From: Tolypeutes matacus
Lineage: Eukaryota > Chordata > Mammalia > Cingulata > Chlamyphoridae
Direction: 5' to 3'
Length of the DNA stretch: 64,000 bases
NCBI GenBank assembly: GCA_026826555.1
Contig: JAKSZT010054304.1
Location: 29,000,749-29,064,748, forward strand
In this document: one piece after another, positions 33,861 to 44,957 of the stretch
Numbering within the stretch: position 1 is the stretch's first letter
Layout of the letters: each line of letters begins with the position of its first letter
Program-made: the position numbers and the translations under genes
Notes under the pieces: model-generated
Seen by the model: only the letters and a program-made list of their open reading frames with translations
What the model was told of the DNA's origin: nothing
The model's database searches: none

Positions 33861-34230
33861 CACCTCAAAACTTCTGAAACCAAACCTCCCTGCATCTCTT
33901 GGGCCAATGAGAATAATCCAAGATATCTTTTCGTTTCAAGATTCTTGATCACATTGGCAAAGTCCCTTGTGCCATGTAAGGTAGTATACTTACAGGTTAT
34001 GGATATTAAGATATGGACATCTTTTGGTGGGTCATAATTTTGCCTAACAATTCTGCACATCTATTTTCTGATAATTCTAAAAAAGACACAGTTTCCAGTA
34101 AAAATAATTTTAACAGATTTACAATGATCTTTTGGCTGAAGGACAGATATTATCTAAAGACAGATTACAAATAATAGAAAATTATTTCTAATTTTCAAGG
34201 ACAGTTTCACTGCTCATGCCCGTCCCCTTC
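33861..34230. other. Unassigned stretch
   Basis: No gene or repeat recognised upstream of the RPL18 retrocopy. Confidence 0.5.
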
Positions 34231-34870
34231 CTTCTTTCCTGACCTGGCCTAGCAGGCAGGGCCATCATGAGAGGTGGCATCCACCACATCAGGGACCGAA
34301 AAGTTCGGTGCAAGGAACCCAAGAACCTTGACATCTATCTGAGGCTGCTAGTCAAGCTGTACAGATTTCTGGCCAGGCGAGCGAACTCTACTTTCAACCA
34401 AGTGGTGATAAAATCGTTGCTCATGAATCATAGCAACCGGTTGCCCTTGGCCCTTTCTGGATGATCTGAACGATGGAGATCCCTGTCCAGGAAAACACAG
34501 CAGCTGTGGTTGTGGGGATCATAAGAGATGATGGGTCGCTTCAGGAAGTGTCCAAGCTGAAGGTGTGTGCTCTGTCCGTGAGCAGCCGGGCGGGAGTCCC
34601 GTATTCAAGGCCGCAGGCAAGATCCTCACCTTTGACCAGGTGGCCCTCTTGTCCTGCAAGGACTACGTCAGTCCTACTCTCTGGTCCCCACAAGGACAAG
34701 GGCCCGTGAATCCCACACAGCGGCACCAAACCCTACTTCCGCTCCAGTGGCCGGAAGTTCGAGCGCACCAGAGGCCTACTGGAAAGCCTCAGCGGCAAAA
34801 ACTAGCCCCAGACCTGGCCAATTATTAAATCGGTTTTGGGTTCTGAAAAAGAAAGAAAGAAAGAAAAAAA
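34231..34870 (+). pseudogene. RPL18: Processed pseudogene of ribosomal protein L18 (RPL18)
   Basis: An intronless copy of the full RPL18 mRNA: a 5' leader from about 34231 (CCTGACCTGGCCTAGCAGGC), a start codon at 34267, then a reading frame with [16 protein letters not shown] at ~34327, NSTFNQVV, and after frameshifts KLKVCALSVSSRA (~34553), KILTFDQVAL (~34619), LLSGPHKDKG and RSSGRKFER-like pieces, with a stop at 34803. It ends with an ATTAAA signal (34824) and an A/G-rich tail (34845-34870), as mRNA-derived retrocopies do. An early TGA at 34462 and later frameshifts kill it; the parent protein has 188 residues. No target duplication was found. Confidence 0.93.
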
Positions 34871-35394
34871 TTCCCAAGACTAACAACTGAAAGAAAGATA
34901 TGAGGATTGCTGAGGTGAACTGATAATTTTAGGCAATTAGAATTAAACTTTTCTGAAATAGTAAACCTTCTATATGTTTGACCAAACTAAAATCTCAAAA
35001 CTTGTCTGAAACATCATAGAAGCCAAAAGGCCCTCAGATGATCTCATTACTGCCTGACAACAGCTACCCATGCATAACTTTTTAAAATTTATATGAGAAT
35101 TTAGACCATGTTTTAAGGGTGTCGTCTCAAAAAGACCCATTGTCTATTGTAGCCTATCCCTTAATCCAGTAGCCAAGGCTTATCCTTGCATCAGAAAAAT
35201 TGAAGCCTCAACTAAATTAGTCACATAATCTTCAGACCTTGAATATGTATTATCTTCAAATCGGATATTACCTAATGCAATACAATTCCTATTGCTAATG
35301 GGAAGTCCTTAACATTTTTTCTGACAGTTGAATAATTGTTAATAACTGTTACTTTTTTTTCCCCTCTTTCATATTACTATCCACCCATGCAACA
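34871..35394. other. Unassigned stretch
   Basis: No gene or repeat recognised. Confidence 0.5.
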
Positions 35395-35815
35395 CTCTGT
35401 TGACAGGGAGAACAAGCTAGAAGGAAGTTTTATTGAAACTTAATTGAGCAAGAGCAGCATCCATGTGGAGCAACACCAAACAGGGTTTCTACTGGAAAGG
35501 CTAAGCTGTAGAAGCAGTTTATTGGAAGTGGGGGGTAATGAGTAAGGGAAGTGCATGGGTTATATATACTGCCATGGAGTGTCCTTGGGCAGTGGTCGGT
35601 TAAGTTTAATCAACAAACTGCAGGAGCAGGATGTTTGTACAAGATTTGGGACATCTGGTAACTGTTAGTAGGCTGCCATCAACCTTGACTTGTTTGCTAC
35701 AGTTTTCTTTCTCACAGGGACTGGGGTTTCTGTTGCTACCACAAAGGATGGCTGGAATGTCAGCTTAGCTCAGTTTGTCTTCTTATCTTCTTTATAGTAC
35801 CCCTGGATAAAATGG
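35395..35815 (-). mobile_element. Possible LTR, antisense
   Basis: GC-richer than its surroundings. An inverted polyadenylation-like element (TTTTATTGAAAC at 35428), a second TTTATTGG at 35518 and GGGTTATATATACTGCC at 35558, which would be a TATA-like box on the minus strand, suggest an antisense LTR. Ends and target duplication were not found, and the family is not recognised. Confidence 0.4.
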
Positions 35816-37416
35816 AAGTTCAAACAAATACATTTTCACAACTCTCATTTTAGGAATGCTATTACACTTGCTTGATGAGGAAGAAATTCATGGTAATATT
35901 GTAGTTTGTGAAGTATTTATGCCAATAATGGATCTTTTGGATATGGTTGATTTTAATTAAATCCTGAATTAATATCATTTATTGATGATCTTATCTTTAA
36001 AATGATGGAAAATTTTAGGCAGATTTTTCTATAACTACTACAGACTTCTTTGAAGAATCCATTCTATTATCCAATTTCAAATTTGCTAGGTCCATTCTTG
36101 TGGTCTTTCCTGGGGCATGTCAAATTGCTAAAAATGCAAGGTTAAAAATACACTGATATCCATTACTCTTATGATATATTTTATAACTTTGAAGTGCTTT
36201 AAAAACAAATTGTTTAATTAATCTCTCCAGGTACACTTATAACAAAAGGGCAACAAATATGGAATTACTTAATGCCTTGATGCTACTTACAAAAAACTTT
36301 CTACATAAAAATGTAATGCCAGTGGTCCACTGTAAAATAGATAGTATAGATGGAGAAAATACTTTAGCAAATCATTATTCTAAATGAGATTTTCAGACTG
36401 AAGTCCTTTACAAAGGCAAATCCATGGAGACATTTAAGGATTGCATCACAGATACACAGTACCTGGCTCCTGAATGAAAAAAAAACTAAGAAAAATTAAG
36501 CTGTCCAATCTCGAGCAAATAATCTGGCAAAGGCTGGTGACTGTGTATTTATTATTGGGAACCAAATCACCTCAAGTGGACACTTGTTGAAATACTCCAT
36601 GAGTAAACCCATTAAAACAAAGCAAATCACTGGTAGAGAAACCATTTTATAAATAGCAATTCATGACATCTGTAAACACGATCCCAGAAAGATGTCTCAA
36701 TATGGACTGGAACCATATTCTCAGAGAAACTTTGAGCATCTTTAAATGAATTTTATGACTGCCTCCCTCTCTGGGATATTAAAATGTATCAATAAATATG
36801 TGTTTACTTTTTGTATAAGTTGAAGAATTTACCTGTTTAAAAACCACATAATTCGCAGTGACTTAGAAACTATGAGAAGAATTGTGTCATTCTGAATCAC
36901 TTGCTAAATGATGAAGGAAGACATTTTACTAGGAGATTTATGTGTAAATGATACAAGGCATTGACCCTTACTAAATAATCTCATTGTATTTTTCATTCTC
37001 AATACTTTGGAAAAGAAGAAATATCAAATGAAATATTAAAACTAAAATTAGTTAAAACCACCAGACAACTTTGAATGCTTATGTCCTAAAGTATTTCCCT
37101 TAGCAGTCATGGCCCTGCATTTTACATCTCAGAAAATCAGAGACTGCCTCTCTAAACAAAAATCATTACTAGACTCATGCAACTAGAAGTATCTTTACTT
37201 CTGTCAGATTCCAATCTTTTACATTTTTGTCCTGATAAATATTATGGAGGACTAGAGAACTATAATCATCTTATCATCAATAGGTACTAACTACCTTTAT
37301 TCTCCAATTACCTAATCTGTCACGACATGACCATAATACATCTTAATCAGAGGTAAATTGTCCTTCATATTCAGTGTAAATTACATTAAGAAGCACACTT
37401 GACTACAAATTTAATT
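35816..37416. other. No gene recognised
   Basis: AT-rich sequence without a coding frame or nameable repeat. Confidence 0.5.
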
Positions 37417-38252
37417 AAAAGGGATTTATCAATTCTGGAGCAAGATGGCATCAGTTTAGGTAGGCACTCACCATCTCTCTCACAGGGGATGGCTGATTGG
37501 GGGCAGGGTCCAGTCCAAGTGAGCTGTTCTGGAAGCCCATGGAGTGGGAGAATTTGGGCCATCAATCTGGAGGGAGCTGGACAGGGAAAAAGATTGCTCA
37601 AGATAAAACCGTGAGTTTTAGCCCCATGGAGATCAAGGACAGCTAACCCCACCCTCAGGATAAAGAGGCAGGGTGAGCTCTGACAACCACTGGTCACCGG
37701 CAAGAGGGAGCATTCTCCGAGAGTGGGAGGGTTCTAGCAAGGAGCAAAGAGGGGTTTCCTTTCTGAGGGTTTGGTTGTCTGGACCCCCTTGGAGCTTTGG
37801 GGAGGACACCAGCTAGCTCGAAGTGGCACCTGGCTGATGGGAGAGGTGAATCTGTTGAGGAAGCCTGATTTACCTAACTGCCCTGAGATACAGAGCCTTG
37901 GCTTGAGAGAGGGCAGACTAAGCCAATTTAATAGTTCCTCACTGAAAACTCTCAGAATTTCAACTCCCTTAAGGGAATAAGGCAATCGGAAGTGCTTAAT
38001 AAGTTTTCAAGGGCCTATTTAGAGTCCCCTGGGAGGAGGGGGTGGTCTAGAAGAGGCTTGAAAAATCACTTCAGTGTGGTGTACTCAGTCATTGGGGTCC
38101 CATTTGAACTTCAAAAGGGAACTCAACCTGACCAGGAGAGAGAAAGGAGGATCTGTTCATACAGCCTGCTTAATCAAGCTGCTCAGGAGAGTAAAATCTG
38201 CATGGGGGAAAGTGAAGGAATAGCTTTCTAAAGAGCTGTCTGACCCATTTAG

Positions 38253-38327
38253 AGGGGTAGCTCAGTGGAGGAATCTCTGCCTTGAATGTATGAGGTCCCT
38301 GTTCAATTCCTAACTCCTCTAAGAGTG
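38253..38327 (+). other. tRNA-like / SINE-like patch inside the L1 5' UTR
   Basis: GGGGTAGCTCAGTGG resembles an RNA polymerase III box A, and CTGTTCAATTCC about 40 bases later resembles a box B. The 5' and 3' edges are complementary-like (TTAGAGG ... CCTCTAAG). It resembles the local tRNA-derived SINEs but has no A tail. Confidence 0.45.
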
Positions 38328-38639
38328 GTGATCCACAGGGATATCTAACATCCAGCTGATATTTCTAGGACAGGGAAAACATAGACATTATTTTTGTACT
38401 AGCTTCTTTTGGATCCCTTATTTTTCCCAAAAAAAAAAAAAACAAAAAAACAAAAAAACACGTTACTTAAAAACTTTTTCTAAAATTTTACTTGCTAAAA
38501 CTTGCCTTAAAACCTGCAGAGAGAAGCTTGCAGGGTAATTGATTGATGAACACAGGCAGCCTGAGAGGCTTCACAAGGGCCCAAGAAGGAACGCTGTTCT
38601 ACCTTAGCTTTGTTTGACTGCTTGCTTCTGAGTATGTTT

Positions 38640-39175
38640 GGATTATTTTTGGTGCTGCTGTTGTTGTTATTTTGTTTCTTACTTTTCTTTCCTCTTTCCT
38701 GCCCCTCTCTCCCTTTTTAAATTAGGTGCTGCTAACTTGTTTCTTCTTTGCTGTGCTTCTCCTTCCTTGATTTCCAACTTTCTTGTATACTGATTTTGTC
38801 TACCAAAGCTATCTCCTTTCCTTCCTTCATCTTTCTATCTTCTGCTTTCTGTTGTGGTGCTTACATTCCACCTTTTTTATTAAAAAGAAACTTCACTGTT
38901 TTCGATTCCTATCTTTGTCTATTCTGTTTTCTTTTATTATTATTATTAATTTCTTTTTCTTTCTGTCAGTTTTTTTCTCTTTCTCTCTCTCCTCATCATT
39001 CTGGCCTTTTAAATCATTCTACATGTTTTTCTTTATTTGTAGGTACTCCACTTTTTTATTCCTATTACTCTAAATACTCATTTTACTAAGTCTTATACAG
39101 CCCCTCTTCTAACTTTTATTATTATCTACCACCCTTTTTCTTTTCTGACCTCTTTCAATTTCTCTGGCCCTAATC
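38640..39175 (+). repeat. Polypyrimidine-rich tract in the L1 5' UTR
   Basis: About 500 bp in which the plus strand is mostly C and T with few G (runs such as TTTTTCTCTTTCTCTCTCTC at 38968). Open frames across it are Phe/Leu/Ser-rich translations of low-complexity sequence and not genes. Confidence 0.8.
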
Positions 39176-39330
39176 TTTTTGCTTCTAGGGAACATAGAAA
39201 ACAGGAAGGAAATAGAACAAAAAGAACAATGTGTCAAAGAGAAAACTTAACACACACACAAAACCAGCAGCTAAACAAAATTTTAGAGCAGAGAGAGAAG
39301 CTAATCAACTTAATAAAACTATCAGGATAA

Positions 39331-40202
39331 ATGATGACCAGAGGGCAACAAAAAATTACAAACAATACTAAGAAACAGGAAGACATGGACCAGTCCAAAG
39401 AACAAACTAAAAACCAGGAAGAGATGCAAAACATCAAACAACTAATCAAAGCTGTACAAACAAATATCATGTACCAACTTAATGAAGTGAAGGAAGAGAA
39501 TAAGGTTATTAAGAAGACACTGGAAGAATATACTGAAGAAATTGTAAGCATACATAAAAAGATATGATGGTGATGAATGGCACAATCCAAGAAATCAAAA
39601 ACAAACAAACAAACAAACAAACAAACAAACAAACAAAAAACACTGGAATCACATAACAGCAGATTTGAACAGGCAGAAGAAAGAACTAGTGATGTAGAAG
39701 ATAATACATCTGAAATCAAACAGATAGTAGAATCGATAAATAAAAAGATAGAAAAAATCCAACAGGACTTAGGGATTTAAACAACAATACAAAATGCACA
39801 AACATATGCATTATAGGCATCACAGAGGGAGAAGAGATGGGAAAGGGAACAGAAAGAGTGTTGAAGGAAATAATGGCTGAAAACTTCCCAACCCTATTGA
39901 GGAAGATGGATATACATGTACAGGAAGCACGGCACACCCCAAACAGTATAAATCCTAACAGGCCTACTCTAAGACATATACTTGTCAAAATGTCCAATGC
40001 TCAAGACAAAGAGAAAATACTCAAGGCAGCAAGAGAAAAGAGAACCATCACATACAAGGGAAGCTCAATAAGATTAAGTGCTGATTTCTCATCTGAAACC
40101 ATGGAGGCAAGAAGACAGTGGTATGACATAGTCAAGGTACTCAAAGAAAAAAACTTTCAGCCACGAATTCTCTATCCAGGAAAACTGGCATTCAAAAAAT
40201 GA
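39331..40202 (+). pseudogene. L1 ORF1 (RNA-binding chaperone), broken
   Basis: ORF1p coats L1 RNA. The start ATGATGACC at 39331 follows the 5' UTR. The N-terminal half (39331-39780) is Glu/Lys/Gln-rich coiled coil, cut by an in-frame TGA at 39565. A (CAAA)n microsatellite (~39597-39636) lies in frame inside the coiled coil. After a TAA at 39778 and a frameshift, 39837-40202 holds the RNA-recognition and C-terminal domains: ENFPTLLRKMDIHVQEA, RHILVKM, LKAAREK, RLSADFSSETMEARRQW and LKEKNFQPRILYPGKLAF, in the order found in mammalian ORF1p. Non-functional as it stands. Confidence 0.92.
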
Positions 40203-40407
40203 TGGAAAGTTCAAAATATTCACAGATAAACAGAAATTAAGAGAGTATGCCAATAAGAAACCTGCCCTTCAAGAAATACTTAAGGGAAGTTCTACAGGTT
40301 GAGAGGAAAAAACAGGAGAAAGAGAATTGGAGGAGAGTGTAAGAAGAAGTAAAAAGAAAGAAAGAGAAATAAAAACAACATACGACATACATAAACCCTA
40401 AGAAAAT

Positions 40408-42020
40408 ATGGCTGATGTAAGAAATGCTTTGAGAGTAATAACACTGAATGTTAATGGATTAAACTCACCCGTCAAGAGACACAGATTGGTAGAATGGATA
40501 AGGAAATATGACCCATTTATATGTTGTCTACAAGAAGCCCCACCTTAGACTCAGGGATTCAAAGAGGCTGAAAGTGAATGGCTGGAAAACAATTTTCCAA
40601 GCAAACCACAACCAAAAAAGGGCAGGAGTAGCTATACTAATATTAGACCTAATAGACTTTAAATGCAAAACTATATGTAAGACACAAAGATGGACACTAT
40701 TAGTAAAAGGGGTAATCTTTCAAGAAGAAAGAACAATCATAAACATCTATGCACCCAATCAGGTTGCCTCAAAATACATGAGACAAATACTGGAAAGACT
40801 AAGTGGAGACACAATGCCTCCACAATTATAGTGGGGATTTTAATACAACATTATCACGATTAGGCAGAATATCTCTACAGAGAACCAATAAAGAAACTAA
40901 GGCTCTGAATAATACATTAGAGGATCTGGACCTGATAGATATATACAGAACGCTACACCCAAATACAGCAGGATATACATTCTTCTTGAGTGCACATGAT
41001 CACATTCCAAGATAAACCACATGCTAGGCCACCGAACAACTCTCAATAAATTCAGAAAGATTGAGATTATGCAAAGTAATTTCTCTGACCGCAGTGGAAT
41101 GAAATTGGAAATCACTAAGGGCCAGAGAACCAGATTAGGCACAAAGATATGGAAGTTAAACAACACACTCTTAGACAAACAGTGAGTCAAGGAGGAAATC
41201 TCAAAAGAAATCAGTAACTACCTTGAAACAAATGAAAATGACAACACAACATACACAAACCTATGAGATGCAGCCAAACCTGTACTAGAGGGAAATTTAT
41301 AGCCATAAATGTATATATCAAAAAAGAAGAGAGAACTAAAATTGAAGACCTAACTGCACACTTGGAGGAATTGGAAAAACAACAACAAACTAACCCAAAA
41401 AGTAGTAGAAAGATGGAAATAACAAAGATTAGAGGAGAACTAAATGAAATAGAAAATAAGAAAGCAATGGAAAAAATAAAACCGAATGCTGTTTCTTTGA
41501 GAAGATCAATAAAATTGACAAACCCTTAGCCAGATTAACAAAGGAAAAGAGAGAGCAGATTCAAATACACAAAATAAGAAATGAGGAAGGGGATATCACC
41601 ACTGACCCCAAAGAAATAAAGAGCATCATAAGAGGATACTTTGAAAAATTATATGCCAACATGAATGATAATTTAGAGGAAATAGACAAATTCCTAGAAA
41701 CACACAAGCAGTCTGTATTGATAAAAGAAGAAATTGATGAACTCAACAGTCCAATTACAAGTAAAGAGATAGACTCGGTCATCAAAAGCCTCCTAACTGA
41801 GAAGAGCCCAGGACCAGATGACCTCACAGGTGAAGTCTACCAAACATTCTGGAAAGAGCTGACACCAATCTTACTTAAGCAATGCACACCAATGTTCACA
41901 GCGGCATTGTTCACTATTGCTGAAAGCTGGAATCAACAGAGGTGCCCATCAACAGATGAACAGATAAACAAACTGTGTGGCACATACATACAATGGAATA
42001 TTACTCAGCTGTAAGAAGGA
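40408..42020 (+). pseudogene. L1 ORF2 (endonuclease/reverse transcriptase), internally deleted
   Basis: Starts at ATG 40408 (MADVRNALRVITLNVNGL), about 200 bp after ORF1. The endonuclease domain is recognisable: N in TLNVNGL, CCLQEA at ~40530, GDFNTTLSR at ~40830 after a frameshift, and FSDRSGMKLEI at 41081, where the catalytic histidine of the SDH motif has become arginine (CGC). The linker and RT N-terminal region follow (EIDSVIKSLLTEKSPGPDDLTGE). At about 41880 the sequence jumps to the C-terminal domain (CTPMFTAALFTIAESWNQ), so the YxDD reverse-transcriptase core is absent. The length is ~1.6 kb against ~3.8 kb in intact L1s. Confidence 0.92.
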
Positions 42021-44943
42021 ATAAAGTGCTAATACACGGGACAACATGGTTGAATCTTGAGGACCTTATGTTGAGTGAAGCAAGCCAGGCATTGAAGAAT
42101 GAACAATACATGACCTCACTGATATGAATTAAGGAAATTGAGCAGTATCAGAGAGCTATTGTCTGTAAGATAGGTTTACAAGAAATAGAAAGAGAAGAAA
42201 AGGTTGTGAGCCATCACCCATACAGATATAATCTATGGTAAATTGATAGAGCGTAGTTGTGTATTGAACAACTACAGGAGGGTTGTGATATTATTGGGTT
42301 GGGTGGTGCAGAGTTGACAGGTGGGTAGATTGGGAAGGGTGGTTCAGAAGGTCCAGAATACTGGAGGGGGGGGGAGGGTTGGGAGAGGGACCAGGTGAAC
42401 AGTGGGGATTTGTGGGTTAGAGGTTGAAATTACAGTGGTGGGAAAGCTCTGATGTCAAAATGACAAGGAAGGGTCACTGGTTTAAGGTGTTGGTTGGGGA
42501 TGGGCATTTGGGACAGGGCACACCTAGAGCAGGCTTCTAGGGATGATGTGAGTGTTCATTCTGTCATAATGTGTTGTATCAGTGGTTCGAGACCCACATA
42601 ATGAGCAAGAAGGAGTTGGAATCCCATCTTTGGGAGGACTGATTTGTTCAGAAATAGACAGGCAGAAGTCTCTCAAGAGCAAGGGCAGTTCCTAATAAGG
42701 AGGACAAACCAGTGTGTCAATACCTCTTGTTGCATGTGAGTATGAATCTTGGCATCCAATGAGTCAAGCCAGGGGGTCGTCATGGGCCCCAGGGGGATGG
42801 GAAGGGAGGAATAGAATAGGTCAAACAGGGTGTATTTAGTGGTCAGTAGAATTGTTCTTCATTACCATGCAGTGATGGACACAGGACATGGTAAATATCA
42901 TCAAAATTTATAAAAGTGTACCATCTAAAATGTAAACCATAGTGTAAACCATCGACAATGTTTAATTGATATGTTTCACTATTTCTATATAAGTTATAAC
43001 AATGTTACCATCCGTATAAAAAGGTATTAATATGGGGGTGGAGGGGGAGGATGTTGGGTATATGAGAGTCTCCTGTATTCTGTGTGTGATTTTGCTGTGA
43101 CCTAAACCTTCTTTGAAAACAAAATGAAAAATAGTGAAACATTGGGGAAAGAGAGGTAGAAGGTGCCATGGTATCTGATTGCCAGATATTGCAGTGATGA
43201 AAGGCAAAAGCTCAAAAAAATTTTTTTTTATATTTTTCATATTTTAATGTCCCAATCTTTTAATTTAATTTTTTAATTTTTATGTATTTTATCTCTTACA
43301 TTTAAACTTATCATTATTATTTCATTTTCCTATGGATTGTATTCAGCTATTGTAATGGCTTCATCTTTGAAGAAAGTTTGGATCACAGAAGGGTTACAAC
43401 TGGGGAGGACCGTTGGTATGGGGTGTCAGGGATGGGGCATATATGGGAAGAAGTTTACCTGAGCATAATTATAAGGTATATAAAAATGTTCAAATGTTCA
43501 CAGAACATTGGCACAGTGGGTGGAGAATTACTCAATAAATGAGAGAATACTGAATTCCCATCCTGGAGAACTCTGTCACATTCTCTAAGGGAGCAGCAAC
43601 AGTCCCCCAAGTGCAGGGGCAGTGACTGATGAAGGAGGATGACACACTGATAGGCCCTTGATATAGATGACTAGGCTTATGAGTATTTGCTCTTGAAATT
43701 GAAACAGCCCATTGTTATGGGGTGCCTAAGAGTTGCCTCCTGAGAGGCTCCTTGTTGCTCAAATGTGACCTCTCTCTAAGCCAAACTCAGCATGTGAATG
43801 CATTGCCTTTTTCCTGGTATGGGACATGACTTCCGGGGATTAGCCTCCCTGGCACCGAGGGATTGCTACCAAGTGCCAACTGGCAGTGTGACTGGAAAAA
43901 GACCTTGAATAAAAGGAGGGAAAGGTAAAGACAAATGAGTTTATATGGCTAAGAGACTCCACATGAGTCAGGAGATCATCCCAGAGGTGATGCTTACACA
44001 CATCCCAGTAGGATCTCATAGAATTCCAAAGTGGACACTACCCCAAATAGTAGGGCTCCTTAGGGCTCTGGAGACACCCAGGCCCTATGTCAGGGTGGAT
44101 AGCTCTGGAGTTTGGTGCCTTGCCAGTGGGCCCTACTTTGGAGTGTGTGCTCCTGAGAGTGACAGAGTTGGACTCAACTATGTTTTCCCTGCACATGGCT
44201 CATCTGTCCCTTCTATTCAAACCTATACTTGCTGCTGAAGTTTGTAGGTGTATATCCAGAGTCTTTGGGCTGTCCATGTGCCAGCTGGGCCCAGAACCTT
44301 GGTGGGGCAGCAATTCATACTCTAAAGCTCATTGGACTCATCCAGGACAACTGTCGGGGATGATGATGGACAACAGCTGTCCCAGGGAAGGGAGAGAGTC
44401 TGCAGCTGGAGGCAGGATAATCCCATCCATCTTCCCCATGGGATATAAACCCCTTTCAATTGGAGGTAGAGTGGACATCACCATCCCAGACACCTCATGA
44501 TGGGGGGAAGAGCTATGAAATAGAGTGGACTTACTTCTATTCTACTATTCATATTATAATTCAAGCAATGGAAGAAATTACAACACTGATGTGGAGCCAG
44601 TGGCCATTTGGAGGCTCTGTTGGTAGGGAGACAGAAAAGCAGTTATAATACGGGGGCTTTTTTTTGGACTTGGGAATTGTCCTGAGTTACATTGCAATGC
44701 CATTTTATATCATCATATAACATGCAGAACTGTGTGGGAGAGAGTGTGGTCTACAATGTGAACTATGGTCCATGCTTAATGGCAAAGCCCCAGGATGTGT
44801 TTAACAATTGCAATTAATGTGCCACACTAATGAAGGATGTTTATGTGGGAGGTTGTGGGAGGTGTGAGAGATGGGGCATATGGGAATCCCTATATTTTCT
44901 GTGTAATATTTATGTAATCTAAGTATCTTTTTTAAAAAATATA
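42021..44943 (+). other. Long L1 3' UTR with internal duplication
   Basis: Non-coding, about 2.9 kb. It has a G-rich part near the start (42300-42400) and two diverged copies of a module. Copy 1 is 42470-43120 (GTCATAATGTG..., then TCATCAAAATTTATAAAAGT..., ending at ATGAGAGTCTCCTG). Copy 2 is 43400-44943 (TTCACAGAACATTGG..., ~1 kb of extra sequence, ending at ATGGGAATCCCTATATTTTC). The L1 3' UTR at 950-2882 has only one copy, equivalent to copy 2. Open frames at 43945-44500 carry no L1 protein motif. Confidence 0.75.
42366..42389 (+). other. G-quadruplex-type motif in the L1 3' UTR
   Basis: A G9 run followed by three GGG runs with loops of 1, 2 and 3 bases fits the canonical four-run G-quadruplex pattern. 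It lies ~350 bp after ORF2. G-rich tracts in this position are a known feature of mammalian L1 3' UTRs. Confidence 0.75.
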
Positions 44944-44957
44944 AAAAGGCATTTATC

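Larger units (their letters stand above)
37431..39330 (+). promoter_or_regulatory. L1 5' UTR (presumed internal promoter)
   Basis: Begins AATTCTGGAGCAAGATGGCA, the kind of AAGATGG start seen in many L1 5' UTRs. The first ~800 bp are GC-richer, the middle holds a tRNA-like patch (38253-38327) and an A-rich tract (38430-38460), and the last 500 bp are strongly pyrimidine-rich before ORF1. L1 5' UTRs act as internal RNA polymerase II promoters; activity here is inferred from position only. Confidence 0.8.
37417..44957 (+). mobile_element. L1 with both ends and target duplication, internally deleted
   Basis: The element runs 37431-44943 (about 7.5 kb), flanked by AAAAGGGATTTATC (37417-37430) and AAAAGGCATTTATC (44944-44957), 13 of 14 identical. 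It has a ~1.9-kb 5' UTR, ORF1, ORF2 with a large internal deletion, and a ~2.9-kb 3' UTR. Both ends match one target duplication, so this is a single full-length insertion that later decayed or was copied from a deleted transcript. Intact, it would have been near 9.6 kb, long for an L1 (human L1 is ~6 kb). Confidence 0.87.

Noticed and set aside
38748..39089. Hydrophobic 113-aa and 96-aa open frames that look like membrane proteins
   Set aside because: Translations of the polypyrimidine tract in an L1 5' UTR; Phe/Leu/Ser richness follows from C/T composition.
39234..39719. 161-aa minus-strand open frame rich in Cys/Phe/Val
   Set aside because: Antisense shadow of the L1 ORF1 coiled-coil region and its CAAA repeat.
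43945..44500. Two overlapping open frames of 97 and 137 aa
   Set aside because: They lie within the L1 3' UTR, have no L1 or other motif, and the equivalent region at 1772-2436 is not open in the same way. Chance frames in GC-richer UTR.
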